Part shown: piece after piece, positions 22,452 to 33,524 of the stretch
How positions within the stretch are numbered: position 1 is the first letter of the stretch
Layout of the letters: each line of letters starts with the position of its first letter
Assembly (NCBI GenBank): GCA_917880885.1
Contig: OU862933.1
Span: 10,773,452 to 10,837,451, forward strand
Direction of reading: 5' to 3'
From: Limnephilus marmoratus
Taxonomy: Eukaryota; Arthropoda; Insecta; Trichoptera; Limnephilidae
DNA: 64,000 bases
Position numbers and translations under genes: made by a program
Notes under the pieces: generated by a model
Told to the model about the DNA's origin: nothing
Database searches by the model: none
The model's input: only the letters and a program-made list of their open reading frames with translations

Positions 22452-22500
22452 CTTTAGCCAACGTTTCGGACATCGTTGCAGTGTCCATCATCAGGGCAGA
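22452..22500 (-). ncRNA. Hammerhead-like motif, Penelope type
   Basis: The minus strand carries CTGATGA (plus 22488-22494), a five-base-pair stem II (plus ggaca 22468-22472 with tgtcc 22482-22486), GAAAC (plus 22463-22467), then GTT and a GGC that pairs with GCC before the core (stem I of at least 3 bp). Stem III would be a bare AC/GT, as in Penelope-type hammerheads proposed to act as dimers. The neighbouring sequence up to about 22560 may be the rest of a Penelope terminal repeat. Confidence 0.6.
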
Positions 22501-22510
22501 TCCGGCAGAT

Positions 22511-24194
22511 CCGGTAGATGTGTAATAGTAAACAAAAACAAATAACGAAAATGCTTTTGACCGTGAAAATCTTAAAACTTATCTATACTGAACTTGATCA
22601 TTTTTCACGTGTAGCCGTGGAGTCGTCAAGCGATGTAAAATGACTTTTTTCCAACATCAATCCATGCCTTCTCAACTAAATCCTTTCTTACATCTTCTGG
22701 CAAAGTAATTCTGGTAAACACGCATTTTTTTCCACTTCCAGAACAAATCTAACATTACTTTTATGTTCGGCCGCTATTTCTGTCAAACGAAAAAGTGTCA
22801 GACATAAATGATGCGACTTTACACGCGTGTTTCTCGAAACTGCTTTTTTCGAGATCTTTGACACAATATCTCAAGTTCTACTGAACTAATTTACTTGAAA
22901 TATGATGTAAGCTTCATCTATACATTAATCTATAGAAATAATCAAAATTATAAAAAATCTTTTAATTTTTACTATTTTAAAAAAATTGGAAAAACATAAA
23001 AAAACTGGTAATTTATTTCAGACAGTCGCCATTATGCGATTTTTTACTTCTCCTTGGTTCGGGCCATAGCAGCATTTGGTTGGATTAAGAATTAATTTGT
23101 TTTTTTTTTTCAAATTATTAGGAGGGTTTCAATCGTGTCAACCAGGGTGCGCTATTTTTTAGACCCCCCACCTCAACACCCTGTTACTTTTTGAATTTTT
23201 TCGTTTGATTTTTTAAAATATATTTTTTAATGTTTAATAAATAATTTGTAAAATAATGGCTGATAAAAATGATATTTGTTTTTTTATTGCACCTGAAAAA
23301 TACCTACAATTCATGCTTCTAGACTAGAATACCCCCTTAGTGAAATAGCATTTTGATTGCCTTGTTTTCTATTACCTGTAATTCATATTTTTTTTATTGT
23401 GTTTCCCCAGATTTCACTCGTGTAATTTCAATTTGAATGTACGAGGCTACAATATAAACCTTTTTATATGTTATCGGGTAACATTATTATTATCGACACG
23501 ACGATTTCTTTTTGAAAAAATAATCTTTATTGGACAGTTAAATATTAAACGGAAACGAAATGTACAAACTAATTCACAGACAGACGATATACAAAACGGT
23601 CGCGTTAAAAAAGGACCTCTGTTAAAATGGGTCACAATTTAACATTTTAAAAATAATATTTAATTATTATTATAAACTTACGGGGTCCGTATTTCAGTAA
23701 TTTTTAGTACCTAATGACATCACTCGGCTTATCTTGACAGGGTTTCCATCAAAGAGCAACTTGACGATGGTAAATATTTCTCTTAGAGCACTTAAAGGCC
23801 AACTGAAATTCCGGCCATAATCATGTTAAAGTTATCGAAATAGAAATAAGCAGAACACCAACATTATTGAAGTGAAAACTTCTTTAGAACCGTTGTGATT
23901 TGAAACTCGATGAAACACGTACATCTATAGGATTAAGCCTGCGAGAGAGTGAGATAATATAATCGGTCTCCTCTTTTTGCGGTGTTTCTTAGTCTCCCCA
24001 CTCTTGCCTACGTTAGTTTTCTGAAGCTTTTACTTCTACCGCGTGTCAATTGCACACTCCGTTATTTTTTGTTTCCACACGAAAAAGGTACTTTTCTCCT
24101 GGATGGATGTAACATTCGTTACAAACAAGCTGTGAAATTTGCCCATAATCTCAATTTCAGGCGCTTCATGTTAATATTCCATTCAGCACGTTTT
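22511..24194. other. AT-rich DNA; one TTAA-element end
   Basis: No gene is recognised. The segment 23325-23340 (actagaataccccctta) matches the terminus of the element at 30297-30960, so it is a solo or decayed end. The stretch about 23875-24070 shows diverged similarity to 34830-35130 (shared 'aacttcttta', 'ccgtt-gtgatttg', 'acttctac'). Confidence 0.45.
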
Positions 24195-24940
24195 AGAACG
24201 ATTCCAGATACTAATATCTACAGCCTGTATGTCGGACGAATATCTACAGCTCATATGTTGGACTAATATCTACGAACTTCAGAGTTTTGACTAATATCTG
24301 CAGAGCGTAGGTTGTACTAATATCTACAGAGGGCAGCTGAGCAAGAGGTTGTACGGAAAAGCATAAATTACTTCAATTAAGTAATTACTAATTACGTAAA
24401 GGCTTAAAAGTTTAAAGTACGTACATGAAGTTTTTGCATAATATTACGTATTTTGCAGTTTACGAGGACAATAATTTATTGAACAAACATGGAGGTCATA
24501 ATACAAAGATATTTATTTATTTAGAAATACACGGCACCACAACCTAACCTAACCTAACCTAACTGACATAGAAATGGTCATGGTAATAGACTAAATAATT
24601 TAGAAGCACTCTAAATAAAGAAAGCTGTTAAAACAAGAACCCAAATCCTTAATATTCAGCTTAATGTGTCCAATAGTCCGATATTAAGGATTTTTACATA
24701 CATACATACATAAATGAAGTTTTTTAAACTGCATACGCAATATTACGTTATTCCAATATGCTACACATAATTGCAAATCTAACCTCTGCCAGTGCTGTAG
24801 ATATTCGTCAACACTTTGGTTCTCATAGATATTAGTCAGCAGTTTGAGCTGTAGATATTCGTCAACACTTTGGTTCTCATAGATATTAGTCCGATTTTTT
24901 CAGTTTTTGGAATTCCTGTAGATGTTAGTAGACGCCTCCT
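24195..24940. mobile_element. Putative DNA transposon remnant with subterminal repeats
   Basis: The left side (24210-24335) has four to five spaced copies of actaatatctacag and the right side (24795-24925) has several inverted copies (ctgtagatattagt or ctgtagatattcgt), including a direct duplication of a roughly 55-bp block. Opposed clusters of short motifs near both ends are typical of subterminal transposase-binding repeats. Exact termini and target duplication are unclear, and there is no coding sequence. Confidence 0.5.
24541..24563. repeat. Short interstitial (AACCT)n tract
   Basis: Four full AACCT units plus AAC. This is the complement of TTAGG, the common insect telomere unit. The tract is short and internal to the element at 24195-24940, so it is not a chromosome end. 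Confidence 0.85.
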
Positions 24941-25234
24941 TTAGAACGGTAAGATGTGTTTTTTGTTTTATTTCATATATCAATAATTTTAGGATTCCAA
25001 TCCTTTTAACTTATAGTTCTGTGAATGGTAGTTCCCGGGTAATGTTGATTATTCCAATTTGACAGCTCGTAACACTAATGCGATCGCTGGTGGAGTAAAA
25101 AGGTTCTGTCCAACACGGCTACCTTACGGCCTTGAGAGGATTGCCCGGACTCGGAACACACAAAAAATTACAGACAGGCGAAATGCAAAGCGCTCGAGCT
25201 CAACTGGACTTCGCTTCGCTCATTTAATTAAATA

Positions 25235-25720
25235 TTACTCGGTGATGATCAAACATAAATCAGTGATGATAAACCAGTGATGATCAAACCAATGATGATA
25301 AATCAATGCTGATAAACCAGTGATGATAAACCAGTGATGATAAACCAGTGATGATAAACCAATGCTGATAAACCAGTGATGATAAACCAGTGATGATCAA
25401 ACCAATGATGATAAACCAATGCTGATAAACCAGTGATGATAAACCAGTGATGATAAACCAGTGATGATAAACCAATGCTGATAAACCAGTGATGATAAAC
25501 CAGTGATGATAAACCAGTGATGATCAAACCAATGATGATAAACCAATGCTGATAAATCAGTGATGATAAACCAGTGATGATAAACCAGTGATGATAAACC
25601 AATGCTGATAAACCAGTGATGATAAACCAGTGATGATAAACCAGTGATGATAAACCAGTGATGATAAACCAGTGATGATCAAACCAGTGATGATAAACCA
25701 GTGATGATAAACCAGTGATT
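25235..25720. repeat. 14-bp minisatellite with higher-order structure
   Basis: About 34 tandem copies of a 14-bp unit of the form aaaccagtgatgat. Variant units (aaaccaatgctgat, and a 15-bp unit with an extra C, gatgatcaaaccaat) recur at 25282, 25395 and 25522, giving higher-order spacings of 113 and 127 bp, that is 7 or 8 normal units plus one 15-bp unit. Minus-strand frames through the array are periodic artefacts of the repeat. Confidence 0.95.
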
Positions 25721-25774
25721 TTATGGTGACCCTACAGTTGTTGATCTGCCGACAGTTGGCCCCCCGAAGAAATG

Positions 25775-26111
25775 ATAACTTTACTTAGTAAAAAGTATAA
25801 AGCAAAGTTGCTCCCGCTGTCTGTACGCTTAGATCTTTTAAACTAAGCGACGGATTTTCATGCGGTTTTCACCAATAGATAGAGTGATTCATGGGGAAGG
25901 TTAAGGTATATAATTTGTCAAGGTTCTGTGTAAATTGGTTGAAATATATAATGTATAAATAGAGCGGGCTGGCAAGCGGGCGGTGTGGATTTGATATGCA
26001 TTTGGCATGCAAATTAACAGATGGCGTTGGTTATAAAGGTTGGGTAATGGCGTTGTCAGTAGATGACATTGTGTTTCGTTAGCCACAGCAAAGTGTGGCC
26101 GGGTCTGCTAG
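25775..26111 (+). mobile_element. Helitron-like 3' portion
   Basis: The segment contains agcaaagttgctcccgctgt and cggattttcatgcggttttc near its start and ends ...gtggccgggtctgctag before T, matching termini of Helitron-like elements widespread in arthropods. The 5' TC end is not certain. No coding sequence. Confidence 0.5.
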
Positions 26112-26371
26112 TTTACTATAAAATTATAATTTTGTGTGTATTATTTACCAATTTCAAATGTAAAATCGGCTTCAAAAATATCCTTAATAATAAGTTGGTA
26201 TGAACATCAAACGAATTTATACAGTGTCGATTTTTTTGTACTTATGCGCTGGTGAGCCAAATATATACACACATCACAACAATTTAAAAAAAAAATTGAG
26301 AGCCAAAGGGGCCCGTGTGAACTGAATATAAAATGCTTGTAATTAAAATTCCATCAACTTCTTAAAATGGA

Positions 26372-26389
26372 GGGGGGGGGGGGGGGGGG
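26372..26389. repeat. Poly-G run of 18
   Basis: An uninterrupted run of 18 G. Similar runs lie in or beside several MITEs in this window (near 37900, 54720 and 59430). Confidence 0.95.
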
Positions 26390-26410
26390 TGAGGGCTCAC
26401 TCAGCTTTGC

Positions 26411-26814
26411 CGCCCCGGGCGCGTATTTACAATCCCTAACGCGTTTTAGTCGCTTTAAATGTTCAATATCAAAATTTAAATATTTAGAAATAAAATTATT
26501 AATTTCTAATATACACATTGGAAAGATTATTTTATCTAGATTTTAGAACATTTTTTTGTTTTTGCAAAGTGATAAAAATTTTCAATATAGAGGTGTATTT
26601 ACAATATATGGGAATAATATTAAAATTTAAATATTTAGAAATAAAATTATTAATTTCTAATATACACATCAGAAAGATTATTTTATCTAGATTTTAGAAC
26701 ATTTTTTGTTTTTGCAATGTGATAAAAAATAACCAATATAGAGGTATATTTAAAATGTAAATTGTCGTTACCGCGACTGAATCGGTATAGGTTTTGTAAA
26801 TACGCGCCCCGGGC
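26411..26814. mobile_element. Inverted-repeat element with internal 151-bp duplication
   Basis: About 20-bp inverted repeats (gccccgggcgcgtatttaca near 26412 and its near-complement at 26794-26814) enclose a tandem duplication with period 151 bp (marker aaaatttaaatatttagaaa at 26471 and 26622). No coding potential. It looks like a small non-autonomous DNA element, but no target duplication is clear. Confidence 0.5.
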
Positions 26815-26846
26815 CTCTGACGGGCTTAGTCCGCCGATGCACTTTA

Positions 26847-27007
26847 GGGAACGTACCCATACTACGTGACCAACTTTTTGCATTTTTTAACCCCCACCCC
26901 CCCCCCCGGTGACCAAAAACTTATGGCCCCCGCCGCTCATTTGTACCAAGCGTGACATTTTGAAGACCCCCCCCCCTAAACGTGTCACGTAGTATGGGTA
27001 CGTTCCC
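26847..27007. mobile_element. MITE, TTA duplication (copy 1)
   Basis: Perfect terminal inverted repeats of at least 22 bp starting gggaacgtacccatactacg, flanked by TTA (26844-26846 and 27008-27010). A second copy lies at 37872-38011. A 3-bp TWA duplication and short GGG termini fit PIF/Harbinger-type MITEs. The interior includes C-runs. Confidence 0.85.
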
Positions 27008-27010
27008 TTA

Positions 27011-27709
27011 CCCTTTTCTACTTCCAAATTTATTTTTACTATTTTAACGTAATTTTATTCAAATTATTAATCTGTTTTTTTTTTTTAATACATAACGAAA
27101 ATATGCCATCACCCCACCCCATTGTCCCCATTCAATGAAAAATTGAAACGAGTACAATAATCCTAGTACATTCAGTTTTCAAACAACTCGCGTGCCACCT
27201 ATTACAATTTTTTTATTAAAATTTTCATTTTTCGTATATTACAAATATTAATTTTTGTATGTTATTAAAACAATCAATTAAATTTGGTACCTAACATAGG
27301 TACCTATTTAAAATATCTATAATTTTAAAAATCCATTGACAATTCTTGTTAATACAAAAAAGCTACGTGCTAAATTCAATTTCTGCGTGCTTTCAGCTCA
27401 ACAATCAATATTTCAGAAAAAGGCACTGAACAAAGAGAACGTTACTTTAATACCGTTTTAATTAGATAGTACTACAGTTACAAGTAATTAATTCGATGTC
27501 TTTTAAATAAATAGTCGATTACAGCAGAGAAATTCAATGCCAAGCTTTGATGCCCACACTGTCCTTGCTAAAACGAAGATCAATGCTCTTTTATAATTCT
27601 AAATGTCAATGCGTAATATTAGGCAGATGACATACATTCTTTCGCAATATAACACGTGGGTTGAGGATTGAGCATTTCTGCAATAAACATAATTTAAAAA
27701 ATATATTTG
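27011..27709. other. AT-rich DNA, nothing recognised
   Basis: Low-complexity AT-rich sequence without a recognisable gene or element. Confidence 0.4.
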
Positions 27710-27717
27710 GTTGTCAG

Positions 27718-28401
27718 CAGTGGCGGCTCGAGCACTTTTTTAGTGGTGGGGATCGATATTTTTTACGTACTGTACCGCAATCTCACCACCCGTAGAATAT
27801 AATATAAAATTTCTCAAAAAAATATTTTATGGTCTAATCATGCTAGTCGGATATCTAAACACAAAATAATAATATTATAAAATATCCAAAGATATATGCC
27901 AATTTACAATATAGTATAATAAAAATAAAGCTTTATCTTGTCGAGATTATTATCAAACTAATTTGAACGCGAGCGATACCCGCCCGAAACTTCGCAAACA
28001 AATGTTTCTGTGGGGATCCAAAGAATTGTCCCCGCGGGTATTTGAATTCACATACGACTGCGCATGCGCAGTTGCATACGATCGCGAAACAACGCAAGGA
28101 AAGTATGAGGATACTTCGGATCGTCCCCCAAGTGCGCATTAGATTCTGCGCACACTGAGAAATCGACCCGCTGTTTTGTGCTCCGTACATTGTTCGCTAT
28201 ATGCGCGTACTGTCTTATTAAAATCATCCGGAATAATTATTTGTATTTTATTTCTGCAAATGTTAATTACTTTTATGTTTAAAGAATTCATTCATTTTGG
28301 TGAAGACAACGCATCGACTGTTATTTCCTTTTCCTTTAGTAGGTTTTGAGTGTAACTGGCGGGGACCGTCCCCATTGTCCCCCTGTGAAGAACCGCCACT
28401 G
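27718..28401. mobile_element. Non-autonomous hAT element
   Basis: 684 bp with termini CAGTGGCGG...CCGCCACTG and an exact 8-bp target duplication GTTGTCAG (27710-27717 and 28402-28409). Both are hAT hallmarks. The interior has no transposase; the frame 27933-28190 is not a recognisable protein. An exact duplication suggests a relatively recent insertion. Confidence 0.88.
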
Positions 28402-28518
28402 GTTGTCAGTCTTCAAGGGTGTTTATAATATTCATGGTCATCAGTATTGCGGGTTAGTATAAATATGGCAGTAGAAATTATATCTTTGAGTTGAGACTAC
28501 ATAAGTATAGAACTAATA

Positions 28519-29076
28519 TTTTTTTTTTACATTCGCTCCACAACTGAGGAAAATTAATCCCTCAGTTCCTATGTCATCATTGGGGATGCCGTGTGGAGGG
28601 TCTTTTTATGTATCCAAGAGTAACGGACGTACGAATCCATCCTTCCCACTGCGATGTAAAGCGATGGGTCTTGAGAGTCCGGCTGTAGTAGGCCAAGTAG
28701 TTCGCTACGTTTGGTAATTTAGCAGGGGTACTGGGCTACTGGGGTTCATGTGGTGAGGATTGTATAGGTCTTGGAGTCGAATGCCTTTGTCCACCGTCTG
28801 TGTGGCGGGCTGGATCGGTAGAGGCTGGTTGAGGGAGACCTAACCTGGATCTCGTGACCCATCTGCTTACACCGCAATGGCAGAGACGGATTCGTACGTC
28901 CGCCACTTCTGGACACATTGACTCCAGATTTCAACCCACCCCTCATACACTTTCCTTCCAAGAACTTCCCCCTTCCTTTCCCTAAAAAGATCCTCCACAC
29001 AGCATCCCCAAAAATTACATAGGCTATAAGGGTTTTTTCCTCAGATTCTCCTGTGTGCAGTTAATGTAAAAAAAAA
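28519..29076 (+). repeat. SINE family A composite with tails at both ends
   Basis: The right part is a plus-oriented copy ending in the hairpin/A-rich tail (aagatcctccacacagcatc ... ttaatgtaaaaaaaaa). The left 90 bp is the same tail in reverse (ttttttttt-acat-...-gtgtggagggtcttttt). The middle matches other copies (ttcgctacgtttggtaattt, acggattcgtacgtccg). It may be a head-to-head fusion of two copies or a fold-back form of the element. Confidence 0.75.
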
Positions 29077-29079
29077 TTA

Positions 29080-29999
29080 AAAAGGCATCTATCACAACGA
29101 CCGCCCGTTTCTGAAGTCAACGGTTTTTTACAAGTATTTTTGGGCTCTAGACCAGAGGTGGCTGCCAAATTTAAAAGTGGGATATCACTTAAAATTTCAT
29201 GTACATTGCAAAATATGGAGTCTTTCCACTTATTACATTCCTTCCGATTTACTAATAATTATCAACAATTATTATTGTTAAAAATATGATAATGTATAGA
29301 TAATGTAATAGGACAAAACAAAATTGATTACAAAATACACAATGTTTCAAGGTCCTTTTTATAGAAAAAAATCATCTATTTCTGTGCAGATCTGAATCCG
29401 GGTTAGTTCGTTTGCTATAGATTGTAATACGTGCCGATTTTGTCGTGTTCGATACTTACCACTACTTAAAAAACAAAAATTGTACCAACTGCAAAATCGA
29501 ATCATCGAACCTACTGCAAGTTATTCATGCGCCTAATTGATTTTCGTCCACGATGGCGGACTTTGGTTAAGTTTTTATTAATAATACGGCGAACAAAACA
29601 TTTTGAATTGCGTGAACTCTGAAAAATGTCGCCAATTTTTAATGCCATTGTTTGCAATTAGTAATTATAATGCTATGTCTGGCAAAGCGTTAAATGTCTT
29701 CGACCGATTAGATTTTGCAAATTTTATCTACAGGTTTAGTGAATCTTCCATGACAGATCACCCGGAGGTCGCAAGTTCATAACCCGACGCGGCGGCGTAG
29801 CGCAAATAAAACGTTATTAAATTTACATGGGTTTTGCCCCGAAAACAATTTTAATTGAGTAATTAACGTTTATTTCTGATTAGCTCCAAAATAGAAGATT
29901 ACTATAGGTGTTATAGTCTTGGTGAAAGCTTCACAGAATTTTGTAATCTTCCTCTTACCCTATTTTATGTAAATACTGCACAAGAGTCCCAACTGTTCC
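29080..29999. other. No gene recognised
   Basis: Mixed AT-rich DNA. The stretch 29760-29800 (cacccggaggtcgcaagttc) is faintly B-box-like but lacks the rest of a tRNA or SINE head. Confidence 0.35.
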
Positions 30000-30290
30000 C
30001 ATCCACCCCAAACTGGAACCAGTTAGACTATGGCATCCTCAATTAGGGTAAGCTGTGAAGCTGAAGGTAGTGGGAAGTGGGAAGGGTAAGGAGATGGGGA
30101 AGAGGAAGACGGGAAAGTACCTTGCTATTCAGATCTGGTCACCGAACACGGCTAAAACCATTTCAAGCAACCTTTCAATTCTGAATGTGATCTTACACCA
30201 GGGCGATACTGAGAGTATCTTTCGTTCTGGATCATGCCGCAAAAATGCTACATATGTTATTGAAAATTAATAAATTGTGGTGTAACACAT
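30000..30290 (-). repeat. SINE family B fragment
   Basis: Reverse-oriented body of the tRNA-headed SINE family seen at 31565-31935 and 36140-36525. Shared phrases are cagatctggtcaccgaacac, 'ggctaaaaccatttcaagca' and 'ccagggcgatactgagagtatc'. The tRNA head is missing. Confidence 0.7.
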
Positions 30291-30296
30291 TATTAA

Positions 30297-30960
30297 GGGG
30301 GTATTCTAGTTTAAAAGGCTGAATTTCGGGCGTTTTTTGACGGTCGATTAAAAAACATTAATGTTTTAACTATGCATTTTTTTATAATCTATTTATTTAT
30401 ATTTTAAGAATTCACAAAAAAAATCCAAAAAAAAAATTCACGAAGTTACACGCTGTTGAAGTAGAAGTGAAAAAAAGATGTCCATTTTGTCACGATTTCC
30501 ACCCTTCTGGTCATCTGAAAAATAAAAATGGTAGATTCTTCGTCAGTACAAATGTAATTATAGTAGGAACCAAAAAAATGAAGAAAAAAAATTCTCGAAA
30601 ATTGGTTATTTTTTTACTTTTTCGAATATTTGAAAATAGTAAAAATTAACAATTTTGACTTCTTATTGATTTTCCTACCACAGAGGGATATATAAAGAAA
30701 ATTTATGCCATATTTCAAGAACATCGGAACTTGAGATTTTATGTCAAACGTTTCGAAAAAAGTAGTTTCGAGAAAAACGGGATTAAAGTTTTGTTCTATT
30801 TAGATTCTAGTTAGATCTCGTATAAACTGGTCGAATTGGCACGACACTAAAATGGCTGTAATTATAAAAGTAATTCGAATTTCGAAAAATCCTTATAAGA
30901 AGATATTCTTGTATGTCTAAACTATCGAAATGTGATTTTTTTCTAAACTAGAATACCCCC
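30297..30960. mobile_element. TTAA-flanked terminal-inverted-repeat element
   Basis: 664 bp with inverted termini gggggtattctagtttaaaa (left) and its near complement (right, to 30960), flanked by TTAA at 30293-30296 and 30961-30964. TTAA duplications are typical of piggyBac and some other superfamilies. No transposase. The interior frame 30467-30649 is AT-rich and unrecognised. Confidence 0.78.
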
Positions 30961-31126
30961 TTAATCTAATAAAATTTACTTGCACACACCGGGAAAAAGT
31001 GAAGTATTTTTCAGAGCTGTAGGTGCTTCCTATAATATACCACAGTTGTGAAGAACTAACATTCAGAATCGTGTCGTTGTTCTATGTGGCTTTAATCGTG
31101 TTTAGTGACCGTTAACTGAATATTAA

Positions 31127-31397
31127 GGGACGTATGTACTTACTTACTTTAGCCAGTGATTCCTGACATTATTTGAAGTAAAAATGAAATTTTGATCTCG
31201 TTGACTTTTTTGATTTTTTTTTAAATAAAACATTAAAAAAACATTACTCGGCTGAGTGAACAATGACGACACACGGAAAAAAAAGTTTGATGGTGAATAA
31301 AAAAAAATTTGAAACAAAAGTCACCGAAGACCAAAATTTCATTTATACTTTTATCCAAATGATGTCAAGAATCACTGGTTGAAGACAGGTACGTCCC
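31127..31397. mobile_element. TTAA-flanked MITE with long inverted repeats
   Basis: 271 bp flanked by TTAA (31123-31126, 31398-31401). The termini begin gggacgta and the inverted repeats extend roughly 70 bp on each side, so nearly the whole element can fold into a hairpin. Non-coding. Confidence 0.82.
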
Positions 31398-31564
31398 TTA
31401 ACACAGTGTTTAATACCTAGGTATGACCTCTCAGCTTACATCTCGGCCATAAGGCCTCCGTGTTCGGGTTGTAAGAGTTTTTTTAAAAATTATTCTTTAT
31501 TCATTGCCTTGATGGTTACATATTTTGTGGATTTTTCGACCACCATGCTAGGCACATGCTCGTG

Positions 31565-31935
31565 TTTTGGTGGTCGATTGGTTCTCGAGTATGAATCAGA
31601 AGATCTCGGGTTCAAATCCGTTACGCAAGGAAATTTTTATTTAATTATTTTATATTGTTGAACAATAATTAATTAATTAAAATTTATATAATACAGTATA
31701 TTCTCGGCATGTTTCAGAGTGGACGATACTCTAAGTATCGCCCTGGTGAAAGACAACCTTTCAGAATTTATTTAAATGTTGGTTGAAATGGCTTTATTCG
31801 TGTAGTTAGTTAGTGACCAGATCTGAATAGCCAGGTACTGTTCCCATCTGACTCTTTAACATCACCTTCTCCTGGGATTCTATAGTCTCACTGGTTTCAG
31901 ACGGATGAGAGAAGTTGAGACTCTTGCTTCTTGTG
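31565..31935 (+). repeat. SINE family B, tRNA-headed
   Basis: The head has a tRNA-like A box (tggtggtcgattggttctcg) and B box (gggttcaaatcc, 31610-31621). The body then has 'agtggacgatactctaagta', 'gccctggtgaaagac', 'cagatctgaatagccaggta' and 'tctatagtctcactggtttc'. The same order recurs at 36140-36525, defining a SINE family of about 370 bp that would be transcribed by RNA polymerase III. Confidence 0.72.
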
Positions 31936-32034
31936 TTCACATAAATCTACTTTCCACCCCGCTCCCGTACATCCTAAGAAACCTTGGCAATTGGATCCTT
32001 TTTTTAACATTATCTCCACGCAGATGGTCTTAAT

Positions 32035-32420
32035 GTCATCTTTGGGGATGCTGTGTGGAGGGTCTTTTAGGAAAGATAAGAGTGGAAGTTCGGGGAAGGA
32101 AAAAGTTATGAGGGCTGGGATGAAATCTGGAGGTCAGTGTGTCCAGGAGTGACGGACGTACGGATCCATCCATTGCGCTGCGGTGCGAGGTGATGTTCTC
32201 TCCTACTGGAGAGGTCAAAAGGTCTCCCTCAAACTCTCCCCCGACCTGCCACGCAGTTGGTGGGTAGACGCATTCACCGCCAAGATTCAGACAAACCTCA
32301 CCCCTTGAACCTGGGCGCCCTGGTTAGTCACTAAAAGTAGCGAACCACTTGAGGTGTCCAATGGCAGGGTATTGGTTATCCAATCAATAGTTCCCGGGAT
32401 GGCGTAACCCATAACCGCCT
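32035..32420 (-). repeat. SINE family A copy, reverse
   Basis: Minus-strand copy: the 'atgtcatctttggggatgct' tail region is at the left, the CT-rich body in the middle and the 'gcgaaccacttgaggtg' head at the right. The very end of the tail hairpin is truncated. The frame 32218-32036 is a by-product of the repeat. Confidence 0.75.
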
Positions 32421-33520
32421 CCCAAATTGATGTGATAGTACAATATATTAATATATATCATACCTACCTAATTTACCAGTTCGAATTATGATAATATGAT
32501 AAAATTTAAAGAAAAAAATGAGATCTAGAGTTGTTGAATCTAGAATCATTGAACCGGAGTTACAGATACCCAACCGAAATTAAGACATGCCGTGTAGAGG
32601 CACGTCTAACCTACTGCAATCTGAGGCCTGAACCTTTACTGGGCAAACAAAGGCCATAGAAATAATAAACTCGTTTAACATTTAGGTTTACCTTTTAAAT
32701 ACTCGTAGCATAAATAAACAAAAAACGTCACAGGTTTTAAATATACTACATATCTAGCACTTTCAAAAACGTCAGGTATCAACGTATTTGAATGTTCTGA
32801 GAAATATCTATTTTTTATATAAGTCCATGACTTTGCGGTCACAAATAAGTGATCTATTTTTTTAATAACCAGAGTTAAATTTGGCATACATAATATTATA
32901 ATACGAGTAGGTTGAGTTGGTTCGTACCTCTCAGTAACCCTTCACAGAGCAGTGATTGTAACCCAATAACTTATTTCTATCACTTTTGGTAGATATTAAA
33001 ATAGGGGGGTCGATTTTCGCGCTTTTACCAATGGTTTCCGGACGACGTGTATATTTCCGTTATACCTGACATTTACCTTTATTCCCACGCAATCTCTCTG
33101 TTGATTCTCGAAATCTCTCTATTTATGATCCCTATGTACGCGTATACTGAAGTATCACAAATCTTGCAAAACACGTTAATAAGATTGTTTGGTTTTGAAA
33201 CAAGAATATGCCTAGTTCTTACCGGGATGTCATTTATTCAGTTAATTAAAAACCACTACTGGAAAAGTATTTGAATTTTGGAACAATGACAAGAAAAAAA
33301 TTGTGCAAATTCGAGTGCATTTGTTTTGAAAACAGAAGAAGATTTGAATTTACATTGGAAGTAAGTTATTGGTATTTTTCATGTACCTACACAATCTCGT
33401 TTTTAATTAAAAAGAAGGAATTTAACGATTTCGGAAGTACATAATATTGTTTTGTAATCATTCGTTTTCTTGTGGCGATAATTACCTCGAGGATTAATTA
33501 GATCGCGGTGGAATTATATA
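32421..33520. other. No gene recognised
   Basis: AT-rich DNA. The short frames at 32675-32887 and 33047-33274 have no recognisable domain. Confidence 0.35.
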
Positions 33521-33524
33521 AAAC

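Noticed and set aside
24541..24563. Chromosome end
   Set aside because: Only four telomere-type units, flanked on both sides by unique and transposon sequence.
25284..25602. Periodic minus-strand reading frames rich in HHWF/ITGLSSLV
   Set aside because: They are translations of the 14-bp minisatellite and carry no independent coding signal.
28736..29000. Reading frames in the SINE A copies (also 32036-32218 and 48344-48592)
   Set aside because: The frames recur only because the repeat recurs. No conserved coding pattern beyond the repeat itself.
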